Positions 50,259-61,671 of a stretch of 64,000 nucleotides of DNA are shown here, in pieces. The stretch covers positions 4,094,501 to 4,158,500 of the forward strand of contig CP042279.1 in the NCBI GenBank assembly GCA_007858575.1, read 5' to 3'. How positions within the stretch are numbered: the first letter of the stretch is position 1; the number at the start of each line of letters is the position of its first letter. The notes below the pieces were generated by a model. It was not told the origin of the DNA and searched no databases. It was given only the letters and a program-made list of their open reading frames with translations. This DNA comes from Streptomyces sp. WAC08241 (GTDB lineage Bacteria; Actinomycetota; Actinomycetes; Streptomycetales; Streptomycetaceae). The position numbers and the translations under genes were made by a program.

Positions 50259-50501
50259 ATGGAGCTTGATCGCACCCGCCCGCTGTGGAGACAGATCGCA
50301 GCGGAGATCATCCGGCGCATCGAGAGCGGGACCTACTCGCCGGGAAGCCGCGTGCCGTCCACCCTGGAGTTCGGTGTGGTGAACGCGACGGCAGCCAAGG
50401 CCATACGGCAGGTACGCGAACAAGGCTGGACGCGAGGCGAAGTGGGCCTGGGGACGTTCGTCGTCGACCCGCTACCGTCCGGCGGCGGCCCCAACAGCTA
50501 G
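50259..50501 (+). CDS. Short GntR-family regulator
   Basis: 80 residues from ATG 50259 (ELDRTRPLWRQIAAEIIRRI). A winged-helix GntR DNA-binding domain only: SGTYSPGSRVPSTLEFGVVN, then ATAAKAIRQVREQGWTRGEV and GLGTFVVDP. No effector domain. The recognition region lacks about four residues between STLE and FGV compared with normal members (usually 'LxxEFGV'). It probably controls the divergent small genes next to it. Confidence 0.75.
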   Translation: MELDRTRPLWRQIAAEIIRRIESGTYSPGSRVPSTLEFGVVNATAAKAIRQVREQGWTRGEVGLGTFVVDPLPSGGGPNS

Positions 50502-50665
50502 AAGGCCCCGGCCCTCCCACCAACCCCTCCCGGCCGATTCCCACCCCGCTGTCCGACCCTGCACGTAAAGTGGTCGAGATCAGGGGTGAAGCGATCACCG
50601 CTGGTCAGTGACACAAGTCCGGGCAGGCCCCGGAACAGAACGTACGGGGAGGGCCGGCGGGCGCC

Positions 50666-53600
50666 ATGAGACCCACACTCGCCGCGCAGGCGTTGCGCGA
50701 CACGATGGTCGAGTATCTGACCACCACATTCGCGCTGGCCGAGCCCGACACCCAGGAAGCGCTGACCGACTTCCTCACCGACCCGGCCGACGGAATCTTC
50801 CGCGGGCCGTACCACTGGATCCGGCGGCCCTTCCGGGCCTCCGAGGACGGCTGGCAGCGGCACCTCGACTGGTACAAGGACGATTTCTGGCCGTACGCGC
50901 ACCAGGCCGAGACCTTCGCGCGCCTGACCACCAAGGACGGGCACGTCCCGCGGCCCACGCTCGTCACCACCGGCACCGGCTCCGGAAAGACCGAGTCGTT
51001 CCTCGTCCCGATCATCGACCACTGCCGACGCGCCAAGGCGGCCGGCAGGCACGGGGTCAAGGCCGTGCTGCTCTATCCGATGAACGCCCTCGCCGGCGAC
51101 CAAGCCGACCGGATCGGCAAACTCCTGGAGGACGTCCGCCTCGAAGACGTGACGGCGGGGCTGTTCATCGGTGAGGCGAGCTCCACCAAGAACGGCTCGC
51201 CGTACGGGCGGGTCGCGGTGGACCGGGTTGAGATCCGGCGGAATCCGCCGGACATCCTGATCACGAACTACAAGATGCTGGACCTGCTGCTCCAGCGGCA
51301 GCAGGACGCACCGCTCTGGGCCGACGCCGACCTCGCGTACGTCGTGATCGACGAGTTCCACACGTACGACGGCGCCCAGGGCACCGACGTCGCCATGCTG
51401 CTTCGGCGGCTCGGCGCGGTCGTCGGGGCCGCCGAGAAAGGGCGGCCCCTGGGCACGATCTGCCCGGTGGCGACCTCGGCGACACTCGGTGAGTCGCCCG
51501 TGCACGATCGGCAGGACCAGGGCGGCTCGGACGGTCCCCGGGCGATGCTCGACGTGGCCTCGCAGGTGTTCGGGGTGCGCTTCCCGGACGACGCGGTGGT
51601 CGGGGAGGACCGGCGGGACCTGAACTCCTTCCTCTCCCCCGTCGACCTGTCGCTGCCGCTGCCCTCCCCCGCCGAACTCACCCGCCTGCCCGATCCGGCC
51701 GCCGGTGACGGTGGGCTCGACGCCGTCTCCCGCCTGGTGCTCGGCTGCGACACCTCCGACGCCCGCGAGATGGGCCGCCGTCTCCTCGCGCACCCGCTCA
51801 CCCACGATCTACTGACTGCCGAGGTGGACCAGCCGCTCACGGCCGAGGAGATCCTGGCCTCCTTCCCTACCAGCTCCGCGTGGCGGGTGACGGCGGTCCA
51901 GGACCCGGAGACCGCCGCCGAGGCGCTCGCCCGGTTCGTCGCGCTGATCTCGGTGGCCCGCGACCCACAGGCGCCCGCCGACCAGGAGCGGCCCCTGCTG
52001 CTCGTCGAGACGCACCTGTGGGTGCGCTCGCTCTCCCGCGTCCTGCGGTTCGTGTCGCCGAAGCCCGTGTTCTCCTGGACGGACGCCGACCAGGCCGCCA
52101 CCGCCGCCGTCGTCTCCGCCGCGCAGGCGGACCGGCGCCGGGTCGTGGCGCGGGCCGGACGGCTGCCGTCGGCGTACTGCCGGCACTGCGGGCGGTCCGG
52201 CTGGAGCGCCGTCGCCCCCGAGCGGAACCCGCGTTCCCTGGTCACCTCGCCCGACGACATCTACCGGCTCAGTGCGGGCGGCGGCAACGGCAAGGCCCGG
52301 GTGCGGGCGCTCATCGCGGCGACTCCCGCCGAGGCGGCGCGGCAGGCGCGGGAAGCACTGGGCCGGAGCATGCGGCGCGGAAAGCGGGCGGCGGAGCGCG
52401 AGGCAACCGTGCTCGTCCTGGAGGACAGCGGGGAGACGCTGCGCCGGATCGATCCCGACGAGGTATTCCGCGCGGACGGCTCGATCGCGGAGACCCCGGA
52501 GAACGGGGTGTTCGTCAAGGCGTGGTTCGACAACGCCGATCAGGACGAGTACGCGAAGCAGGACCGCTGCCCGGCGTGCGGACAGGCTCAGGGCATCCGC
52601 TTCCTCGGTGCTGGTGTCGCCCCGCTCGCCTCGGTGGCCGTCACGCAGCTGTTCACCGGCGGGGAGCTGCCGAAGGAGGACGCCGAGGGCCAGGATCGGC
52701 GCAAGACCCTGATCTTCAACGACTCCGTGCAGGACGCGGCCCACCGGGCCGGGTTCGTGGCCTCGCGGGCCTGGAAGTTCTCGCTGCGGTCGCTCGTCCA
52801 GGAGCAATTGGCGGAGCGCTCGGCACAGGAGCCGGGCTTCGCCACCGACGGCGTACCGCTCAACGAGTTGATCGCCGCTCTGGTGAGGCGGGCCTCCGTG
52901 GACAAGGAGAAGCTGCTCGCCTCGGTCGTGCCGCCCGACCTGCACGACGTGGACCGGGTGAAGCGGCTCCTCGCCGGCAAGAAGCGGCTGCCCAAGGAAC
53001 GTGGGACCTGGTCGGTGAGCGGCTGGCGTTCAACACCCTGCTGGAGTTCGGGCTGAACTCACGGATGGGCCGGACGCTGGAACTCACGCGTACCGTGGCG
53101 GCGGAGGTGTACCTGCCGGACCCGGAACGCGCGGCGAAGCTCGCCGAAGGGCTGTACGAGGAACACCTGCGGCGGCAGCTGCCCGCGGCTCCCGAAGAGG
53201 CGGGGGAGGCGCCGAGCCGGCCGCGGAAGACCCACGGCCGGTCCTGCCCGCTGCCGGGCCGGAGCGGCTGCGCCGCTTCGAGGGGTTCGTACGCGGGCTC
53301 CTGGAGCACGTGCGGATCAGCGGCGGCATCCGGCACGAGTGGCTGGACAGGTTCATAGACGCCGAGGGGCGCAGCCGCTACTCGGTCTGGGGCGGGCGCC
53401 CCGAAGGCATGCAGGCCTTCGGCTGGAACTCGGACGCGCCGGCCTTCGTGCTGGTCGGGGCACGCTCGGGTCGGACGGACTTCGAGCGGGTCGACACCAA
53501 GGAGAGCTGGTACGCCGACTTCGCCGAGCGCTGCCTGGGCATGGACCGCGCCCTTGCCACCGGCTATCTGGCCGAGCTGCTGCCGCGGCTGGCGGACGCA

Positions 53601-56600
53601 GAGGTCGGCGCCCTGGCCCACCGGCATACCGGAGAGAACAAGGCGGGTGGCAACAACAGGGAGAACGGGGTGTACGGACTCACCCCCGGGCACATCCGGG
53701 TGCGGCCGCTGACCGACGAGCAGACGGCGCACGCGGCGCTGGCCTGCCCAGAGTGCGGCTGGACGCAGACCGTGCCGCCGGAGCGGGTCGGGGTGTGGCA
53801 GGGCCTGCCCTGTCCGCTCAAGGGCTGCGCGGGTCGGCTGGCGGTGCCTCCAAGGACGCTCCCGGCCGGGCAGGGCGGGACTACCAGCTGGACTACTACC
53901 GGCGGCTGTACCGGGAGGCGGGGCCATACAGCGTAGTCGCCGCCGAGCACACCGGTGTGCTCGGCCGCAAGGAGCGCGAGGAGGTCGAGAAGGGCTTCCG
54001 GCAGGGTGTCCGGCACACCGATCCGAACGTGCTCTCCTGTACGCCGACGCTGGAACTCGGCATCGACATCGGCCAGTTGGAGGCGGTCGTGCTGGCCTCA
54101 CTGCCGCCGAGCACCGCCGGATACGTCCAGCGGGTCGGCCGGGCGGGCCGCTCCACGGGCAACGCGCTCATGGTGTCGCTCGCCGACACCAGCCCCCGCG
54201 CCCTCTACCACCTGTCCGAGCCGCGGCAGCTGATCGCGGGCGGATCCTGCCGCCCGGCTGCTTCCTGTCGGCGGGCGAGCTACTGCGGCGTCAGTACGTC
54301 GCCCATCTCATCGACCTGGCCGCGCGCGGCCGGCTGGAAGGCGTCCTCCCACTGCCCGACTGGGTGACCGCCCTGTTCGGGCGGGTCGGCTGGCTGCGAC
54401 GGTTCTCGCAGGCAGTGACCGGGCGGCGGGACCTCGTCGACGACTTCCTGAAGCTCTTCCCCGACATCGACGGGGTGCCGGACTCGGGAGTCTCCAAGGA
54501 CGCCCGTTCCGCACTGCACCGCTACGCCGCCGGAAAGCTGGCCGAGAAGCTGCGGGACGCCGAGGAGGCGTGGGAGGCCGAGCGGGCCGAACTCGTGGAC
54601 CGCCGTGCCCTGATCAACGAAGCGGCGGAGGCACTCCACGAGAACGTGGAGGACGAGGCTAGGGAGAAGCGAAACCTCGCCCGGGAGGCGGTGGCCGTCG
54701 CCAGGCAGCTCCAGGAGTTCGCGCAGGCGGGGCACAGGCGTTCCTGGTCGAGTGGGGACTGCTCCCGAACTACAGCCTCGTGGAGGACGGCGTACGGCTC
54801 GAGGCCGCGCTGACCCGCAGGAGCCCGCCCGGCGCGCCCGGGGCGCCGCCGGATCCGATGCGGACAAGGCTCCGGCGTCGCAGTGGCGCACCGAGACCCG
54901 GACGTACACACGGCCGTCCGAGTCCGCGCTCACCGAGCTGGCCCCCGAAACTCGTACTACGTCCTGGGGTACCACCACACGATCGACGGCTTCGATCTCG
55001 GGCCGCGCCCCAAGGACGACGAGGAGGACCCGCGTTCCGCCGTGGTCGCCTGGCGGGTGTGCCGCGAGTGCGGACACGTGCGGACGAAGAACGCCGAGGC
55101 CGACACGTCGGCCTGCCCCGCTGTGCCGGGCCCGGCATCGGCGGCAGGGCCGCGTTGCATCACGTGATCGTCCCGCACAAGGTGACCTCGCGGGACAAGC
55201 GGGACGACGCGCGGATCATCGACGACCACGACTCGCGCAACCAGCGCCACTACTCGACCGCCACGGCGGTGGACGTCGACCCGGCCGCGATCAAGGAGAG
55301 CTGGCGACACTCGGGCGCGCCTTCGGCGTCGACCACGTACGCGAGGCGGTCATCCGGAGGTTCAACCTCGGGCCCGCCAGGCTGAGCCGGCGCCCCGACA
55401 CGTTCTTCGCTGGCACCGAGGTCACCATCACGCCCTTCGTGCTCTGCCCTCTGTGCGGCGGCGCCACCGACCGCGATCCCGGTCACGTCCCCGTGCAGGA
55501 GGAGCTGTCCGAGTCGCTGGCCGGACGGCCGGAGCTGGCCCACCACCGCCCTTGGTGTCCCACACGGCGCCGCGGCCGGATCTTCCAGGCCCAGGACCGG
55601 CGGGTGATCACCGCGACCGAGCACCGCACCGAGGCGCTGCGCATCCTGCTGCCGGCCGCGACGCTGCACGTGCCGGAGCGGCTGGCGTCGTTCTCCGCGG
55701 CCTTGCACCTGGGGCTCGCGCTGCGCTACGGCGGGGATCCGGCGCACATCCGGTCGACGCCGAGCACGGAGCCGGACCGCGAGACCGGACTGACCCGCAA
55801 CTACCTGGTGCTCTACGACTCGCTGCCCGGTGGCACCGGATACCTCCAGCGGCTCGTCGAGGGTGTGGGCGAGGAGTTCCGGGCGGTCCTGGCGGCCGCC
55901 CAGGAGTATCTGCGCGACTGCCCGTGCCAGGACGGGGCCCGGCGCGCGTGCCACCTGTGCCTGCTGGGGTACGCGCCGGAGCGCGAGTACGCGCTCCTCG
56001 ACCGCCGCGAGGCGCTGTGGATGCTCGACGACGTGCTCGGCGAGGACGGCCGCAGCCGTTGGGACGTCAAGCCCGTCCGCAAGGACCGGACGGGCCGAGT
56101 GGAGGACGAGGAGGAGGATCGGCGGCGCTTCGCCCGGCAGGCGCAGAGTGACCTGGAGCGGCGCTTCATCGACTGCCTCGACCGCTGGCTCGCCGAACCC
56201 GCCAACCGAGCCGACGTGGAACACGAGGAGACGCCGACCGGCCGGCAGGGCAAGCAGTTCACCCTGCGTCGGCGGGACGGCTCGCGGATCCGCTGGGAGT
56301 CGGTGGCCCAGAAGCCGCTGCACGCCCAGGAACGGTACCGGATCTGCTGCTGCGCCCCGTCGCGGGTGAGACCACCTCGGACGGTGTGCCGCCCATGCCT
56401 GTGGCCGTCTACCTGGACGGCTACCGGTGGCACGCGTCCGCGGCGACGAACCGGATCGCGGGGACGCCGCCAAGCGGGCCCGGCTGCGAGCCGACGGCAC
56501 GCTGGTCTGGCAGATCACCTGGGACGACGTCATGGCCTGGGAGAAGGAGCTGCGGGCCGGGCGGGCCGGAGTGCGGCGACGGAGGGGGACGAGACCGCGC

Positions 56601-57731
56601 AAGCGCTCACGCCCGCTCTGGCCGGGCCAGGGGCGCGGACCGCGTGGCCGCCGTACGACGTCGAGGGCGAAGCTTCTCCGGGCGGTCGGGCACGGGACAA
56701 CTGGGAGAGGCAGAAGCAGGATCCGGGCGAGATCGACCGGCTGTTCGCCGGTGCCGTCCCGGCTCTGCTCGGCTTCCTCGCCGACCCGGATCTGCGGCGC
56801 TGGCGCGCGATGGCCCGCCTCTGTGTCGGGGGATTGCTTCAGCTCGCGAAGCGGAAAGAGGTCGTGGATGCTCTCTCCCGAGGCCGCCGTGCCGTGGATC
56901 GAGGCGGCGCTGCGAGGCGACGAACGCCCGTCGGTCAGCGGTGGCGGTCTGAGACTCTTTCCTGTGCGCGACGGGTCCGGTCTGCCACTGGTGTTGATCG
57001 GCGATGCCCGGGTGAAACCGCAGGAGTTGAGTGCGCTGGCCGTTTTGGACGACCGCGCGGAGGCTGTGGCTGGTGACAGCGATGCACACCGGCGGCGTTG
57101 GAAGGCGTGGCTGAGCTGGGGAACGTACTCCAGTTCCTGGATCCGACCGGGACCGGCCGGGCCGACGGGTTGCAACTCGCCCGCAGCGAACTGGACTCGT
57201 TCGATGCGGGCTGCTCGCGGCCACGGCCGTACGGGCGGACGGGCTGCTCACGGCCCTGCGGGAAGAACTCCCGGGGACAGGGCTCGTCGTGCCGGAGCGT
57301 GACGACCGGGACGCGATGCCGGGAGCGGCCGGCGAAGCGGCCGCGCATCCCGTACCCACCGCCGCCGGCACTTCCGCGACTCCCACCGCGCTGGAACGCA
57401 TCGTCTGGGAGCTCGTCCTGCGCGAGCTGTCGTACGTGGGCGACCCGGCGATCGAGACCCTCGCCAAGACGCTCGCGGAACGCGGCGACGTGCGGGCCGC
57501 TGAGGCGGGCTGGGATGCCGCCGGCATCTCCCGGCCGCTCGAACTGGCCTGGCCGGACCACAGGATCGCGGTGGTCCTGGACGAGGACGCGGCCGACGAC
57601 GTCTACATGGCGGAGTGCATCGCGGCGGGGTGGCAGGTCCGGGCACCGGGCGGATGGGACGAGAAGGAGCTCGCAGCCCTACTCGACGATGGGCAGCAGG
57701 ACGCTTCCAGAGAGGGAGGGGCCGGCGATGA
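50666..57731 (+). CDS. Giant DEAD/DEAH helicase with DUF1998 and Vsr-like nuclease fold
   Basis: About 2,350 residues after correcting a dozen or more indels (first near 53005, then 53245, 53850, 54245, 54735, 54950, 55120, 55310, 56345 and others). It starts at ATG 50666. Motor 1: LVTTGTGSGKTESFLVPIID, YVVIDEFHTYDGAQGTDVAM, ATSATLGE. Zinc-ribbon-like CRHCG, CPACG and CPECG pairs lie between the motors. Motor 2: TPTLELGIDIGQLEAVVLAS and QRVGRAGRSTGNA. The DUF1998 module: LYDSLPGGTGYLQRL with the Cys cluster CPCQDGARRACHLCL. Near 56395 a Vsr/DUF559-like strand reads VAVYLDGYRWHASA with LVWQITWDDVMAW. It ends overlapping the UvrD start. DrmA plus DrmB functions in one chain is an inference. Confidence 0.8.
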
Positions 57732-60118
57732 GCCATGGGGTCAGGACGCAGGTCGCGGTCACGCCGCAGGCCAACGAGGACATTCGACGCCTCGACGCGG
57801 CGGCGAAGAACGCGGTGGGTGACTTCGTCCGCCGACTGCGGGCCGACCGGTCCAACCGGGCCCTGCGGCTGACCCTGCTGCGTGAGGCGGGCGGAAACGG
57901 GCGCCTCTTCCTTGCGGCGCTCGACGGCAGCCGCATGGGCCTGCTGCTCGAAACCGAGGAGAACCGCTTCAGTCTGCTGGCCGTCTGGGTCGGGCCGTCG
58001 GCCTGGGAAGAGCTCGCCCGGCTGACCGTGGAGATCAACGCGGTCTCGGGCGGTGTCGAACTCGTCGACCAGAGCGAGGTCAGCGCCCATGTGGTGGCGA
58101 TGCCCGTGCGCCCCGAACCCGGTCCGGAACCGGGCACCACACCGGAGAAGCCCTCCGCCACCGAGACGTCCGCCCTCCTGTCGGACGTCGGGGCCGCCAC
58201 CTCCGAGACCGCACCGGCCGCCCTGTCGGTCCTCTCTTCGCCCCGTACGAGGACGAGGAACTGGTTGGCCTGGGGGTCATCGCCTCTCCTGCCCGCCCTG
58301 CGAAGGATCACCGACAGCTGTCAGCTGAGTGCCGTCCTCGGCCACAACCTCCCCGGTCTCACCCGGGAAGTGCTGCTCGCGCTGCACGACGGCATGGATC
58401 CGAACGAGGTCCGCAGATTCATCACCGCCCCATGGCGGGCGGACGAAGAGGTCGACCCGCGGGACTGGGCCCGGGCGGCACGACGGCCCGTCTCCCAGGT
58501 CAGTACCGAGGACGCGGCCGTCCTGGACGCACTCGGGGACGGTTTCGACGCCTGGCGGCTCTTCCTCCACCCCGAACAGCACAGGCTGGCCACCGCTTCG
58601 TTCAAAGGATCGGCGAAGGTCACCGGAGGGCCGGGCACCGGCAAGACGGTCGTGGCCCTCCACCGGGTCCGGCACCTCAGGCCCAGCTGCCGCCGGGGCA
58701 GACCAGACCCGTCCTGCTGACCACGTACAACACCAACCTCGCAGCCGACCTGAAGGAGCGCCTGCACCGGCTCGGCAACGATGCCCTCGTCCGCCGGGTC
58801 GACGTCAAGTCCGTGGACCATCTGGCCAGGGAAGTGGTCGAGCAGTACCCAAGCTCCGTGCTCGGCATGCCCATGGGCGACGAGGAGGCCATGGCGCTCT
58901 GGCACCGGGCGTGCGCCGAGGTGGGGTTTTCGACTTCGACGCCGACTTCCTCGATTCGGAGTTCAGCACGTCATCCTCGCCCAGGGCTGCGGTACCGAAC
59001 GCCTCTACCTCCGGGCCGAACGGCGGGCCGGGGTGCGCTGCACCGAGCCGGCCGGAAGCAGGTGTGGGAGCTGGTGGCGAAGTACCGCGCGCTCCTGGAC
59101 GGTCCGCCCAAGCGCACCACGTACGCGCTGGTCGCCGACGAGGCCGCGCGGATCGAGGAACACCGCATGACCAAGGCCATCGAACAGGCGCACTGCAAGG
59201 AAGAGCACGGCGGTCTGGACCTCATTCACCGCGAGGCCGGCAGTGGCATGTGGCTCAAGCCTCGATACCGCCACGTCGTGGTGGACGAGGCTCAGGACCT
59301 GTCGGCCTCGCACTGGCGGATGCTACGCGCGATGGTGGCGCCTGGGCCGAACGACATCTTCCTGGTCGGAGACGCCCATCAGCGCATCTACTCTCACCAG
59401 GTCGTCCTGGGCAGGCTCGGCATCAGCACCCCGGCCGGGCCTCCCAGCGACTGACATTGAACTACCGCACGACGCGCGAGATCCTCGGCAGTGCCCACGG
59501 CCTGGTGCACGGCGAGAGCTTCGACGATCTCGACGACGGTACGGACACCCTGGACGGGTACCGCTCCGTCCTCACGGGACTGGCCCCCAGTACTGGCGTG
59601 CTCCCGACTGGGAGACCGAGATGAGGGCCATTGCCACGCTGCTCAAGGAGCGATACGAGCGCTACGGCACTCCGTACGCCGCCATGGCCGTCAGCGTTCC
59701 GGACAAGGCCGCGGTCACTCAGCTCGCCTACACCCTGGCGGGCGAGCCCTTCCTGATCCCCGCGAGTGAGATCGGCAGGGAAGGGCCCCGCGACACCGAC
59801 ACCGTACGCATCGGCACCATGCACCGTTTCAAGGGGCTCGAATTCCAGCGGGTGTTTCTCGCCGGTGTCAGCGAAGGCCTGGTCCCCCATCAGCGCATCG
59901 AAGCCTTCCGGCTGGGCAATCCCGACCGATACCGGCAAGAGGAACAGCGAGCCCGTTCTCTGCTCTTCGTGGCGGCCACCCGAGCACGCGACGAGCTGGT
60001 TGTCTCCTGGCATGGGCGACCGAGCCGTTACCTGCCCCGGTATGCCGATCGCGATGCCGGCCGTGCGACGTCCCTCCTGACGGGTGACGGTCCTCCGTCG
60101 GATTCGAACGCGGCCTGA
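57728..60118 (+). CDS. UvrD/REP-type helicase with RelE-like N-terminal domain
   Basis: Starts at ATG 57728, probably coupled to the giant helicase (ATGA after correction). Residues 1-115 (TPQANEDIRRLDAAAKNAVG, LRLTLLREAGGNGRLFLAAL, LLLETEENRFSLLAVWVGPS) have the order of RelE/ParE toxins. The SF1 helicase follows: Walker A KVTGGPGTGKTVVALHRV, HVVVDEAQDLSASHWRMLRA, LVGDAHQRIYSHQ, LTLNYRTTREI and, at the end, TMHRFKGLEFQRVFLAGVSE and LLFVAATRARDELVVSW. Indels near 58240, 58685, 58928, 58965, 59040, 59430 and 59590. About 800 residues. Confidence 0.82.
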
Positions 60119-60194
60119 CCTATGCGGCGCACCCGCGCCCAAGTGCACGGACACACCGTTTCAGCTCACAAGCCATGCCGCTCCATCAAACGCA

Positions 60195-61330
60195 TCAGGT
60201 TCCGCTTCCGCTCTGGGCGGCTCGCAGGTCGGTGATGTACGTGGTGAAGTCGTCCGGCGTGCCGAGGTAGCGGTGGCAGTCACGCATGCTCAGCAGCAGA
60301 CCGACGAGCTGTTCGTAGGCGCGGTTGCCAGTCCGGCGGGTGAGCGGGGCGGCCAGGCGGAGGTAGACGACGAGTGCGTTGGCGGGGCGGGTGGGACGGG
60401 ACTGGTCGGCGAGGGTGAGCCACTGACCGCCGTGGGCGCCGTATGTCGTGGCTGCCTGCCAGGCGGCATCCGTGTCCTTGTCATCGAGTAGGACGTCGAC
60501 GAGGAAGCGGCCGCCGTGGGCGTCTTTCCATTTCGCGTCGGCGCGCAGGAGGTCCAGGGCTTTCTCGCGCTCAGGCGACAAACACGCGGCGGTCTGGGCT
60601 GCGGGTCGATGTCCGTCAGGTCGGCCGCGTCGTCGAGCGCGTGAGTGACCAGCCAGTCCGCACGTTCCTCCGGATCGGGGCCCGTCGCACGGCATGCCTC
60701 GTGGTGGGCGTCGGCGAGATCGGTGCCGGTCCGGCCGACCCGGCCGTCGAAGTCGTCGACCCTCTCGATCACCCCGGCCAGCAGCCCGATCGCCTCCCAC
60801 GCCAGCACCATCGCGTCGGTGGCCCGGCCCGAGACAGTCAGCGAACGGATCGCGGACACCGCCTGCCCCGCCTGGTCGGCGTAGGCGCGGGCATCGGCGT
60901 ACTCGACATAGCCGTACTGCGCAAACGGGCCGCTGTCGAGCAGCTCACGGACGCGGGACCGGATCCCGACCAGGTCTCCGCGAGCGCTCGCCGTCCGCAG
61001 TTCCAGACGGCGGCGCAGCTGCCGGTCCTCGGCGATCTCCTCCCGTACGAGAGTGAGCAGTTCCTCCCCTGGTAGCCCGGACAGCCAGACGTCGAGGCCG
61101 TGTGCCCGGTCCCGGCCCGATTCCCGCTGACGGGGACGTCCTCTCCCTGAGCGATCACGGTCAGACCGAGCGCGACCAAGTGCTTGCAGAAGTTGCCCTC
61201 CTGACCGTACGGACAGTCACACGTGCCCGTCCGGCCCCTTGCGGCCGCCCGGTACGAGCTCGACCTCGTACTGCTCCGTGCTACGCGCCGACGCCCTGAT
61301 CCGGTCGTCGCCTACCCCGACACCGGACAC
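60195..61330 (-). CDS. SWIM zinc-finger protein, probably short at the N-terminus
   Basis: The SWIM motif C-x-C-x(9)-C-x-H is read as TGTCDCPYGQEGNFCKHLVA near 61160-61220. The remainder is helical (EELLTLVREEIAEDRQLRRR, FAQYGYVEYADARAYADQAG, LLRADAKWKDAHGGRFLVDV, ending TYITDLRAAQSGSGT). Indels near 61225, 61100, 60880 and 60600. The best start is GTG 61330; homologues usually have a further 'FERG'-type segment before it, so the 5' end may be lost next to the insertion sequence. SWIM proteins bind DNA or protein; the role here is unknown. Confidence 0.6.
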
Positions 61331-61671
61331 CGAATCCGCAATTCACACGGCAGTGCCGCCCTCGCAAGGGCTACGAACCCCGCCCACAGGCCGGGTGACG
61401 AGTCCCCACCCCCGATTACAGGTTGGCGCCCCTTCGCACCGCCTCCTGTCCACCTCGCCGGAGCACCCTCGGAAGGCGCTACCGCAGACCCTGAACCGAC
61501 TGCACCACTGACGGCTCACGGCGGGGACACCCAGCACAAACGCACGCCCGACGCACCAGGCCGACCATGCACTACCAGCCACCCCTTGCTCGGCTAAAGC
61601 CGGAGATTGCGCACCCCTAAGCCGACCGAAGCCCCGCGATCTCCATCACGCCAAATCGGCCTGTCTTTTGA
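61331..61671. other. 341-bp region with no gene recognised
   Basis: Between the SWIM gene and the insertion sequence. Stops occur in all frames and I see no tRNA, hairpin terminator or repeat worth naming. It may hold the decayed 5' part of the SWIM gene. Confidence 0.5.

Noticed and set aside
38264..60118. Complete canonical class 1 DISARM
   Set aside because: No separate drmA, drmB or phospholipase D-type drmC gene was found; only the drmD and drmMI parts match by architecture.
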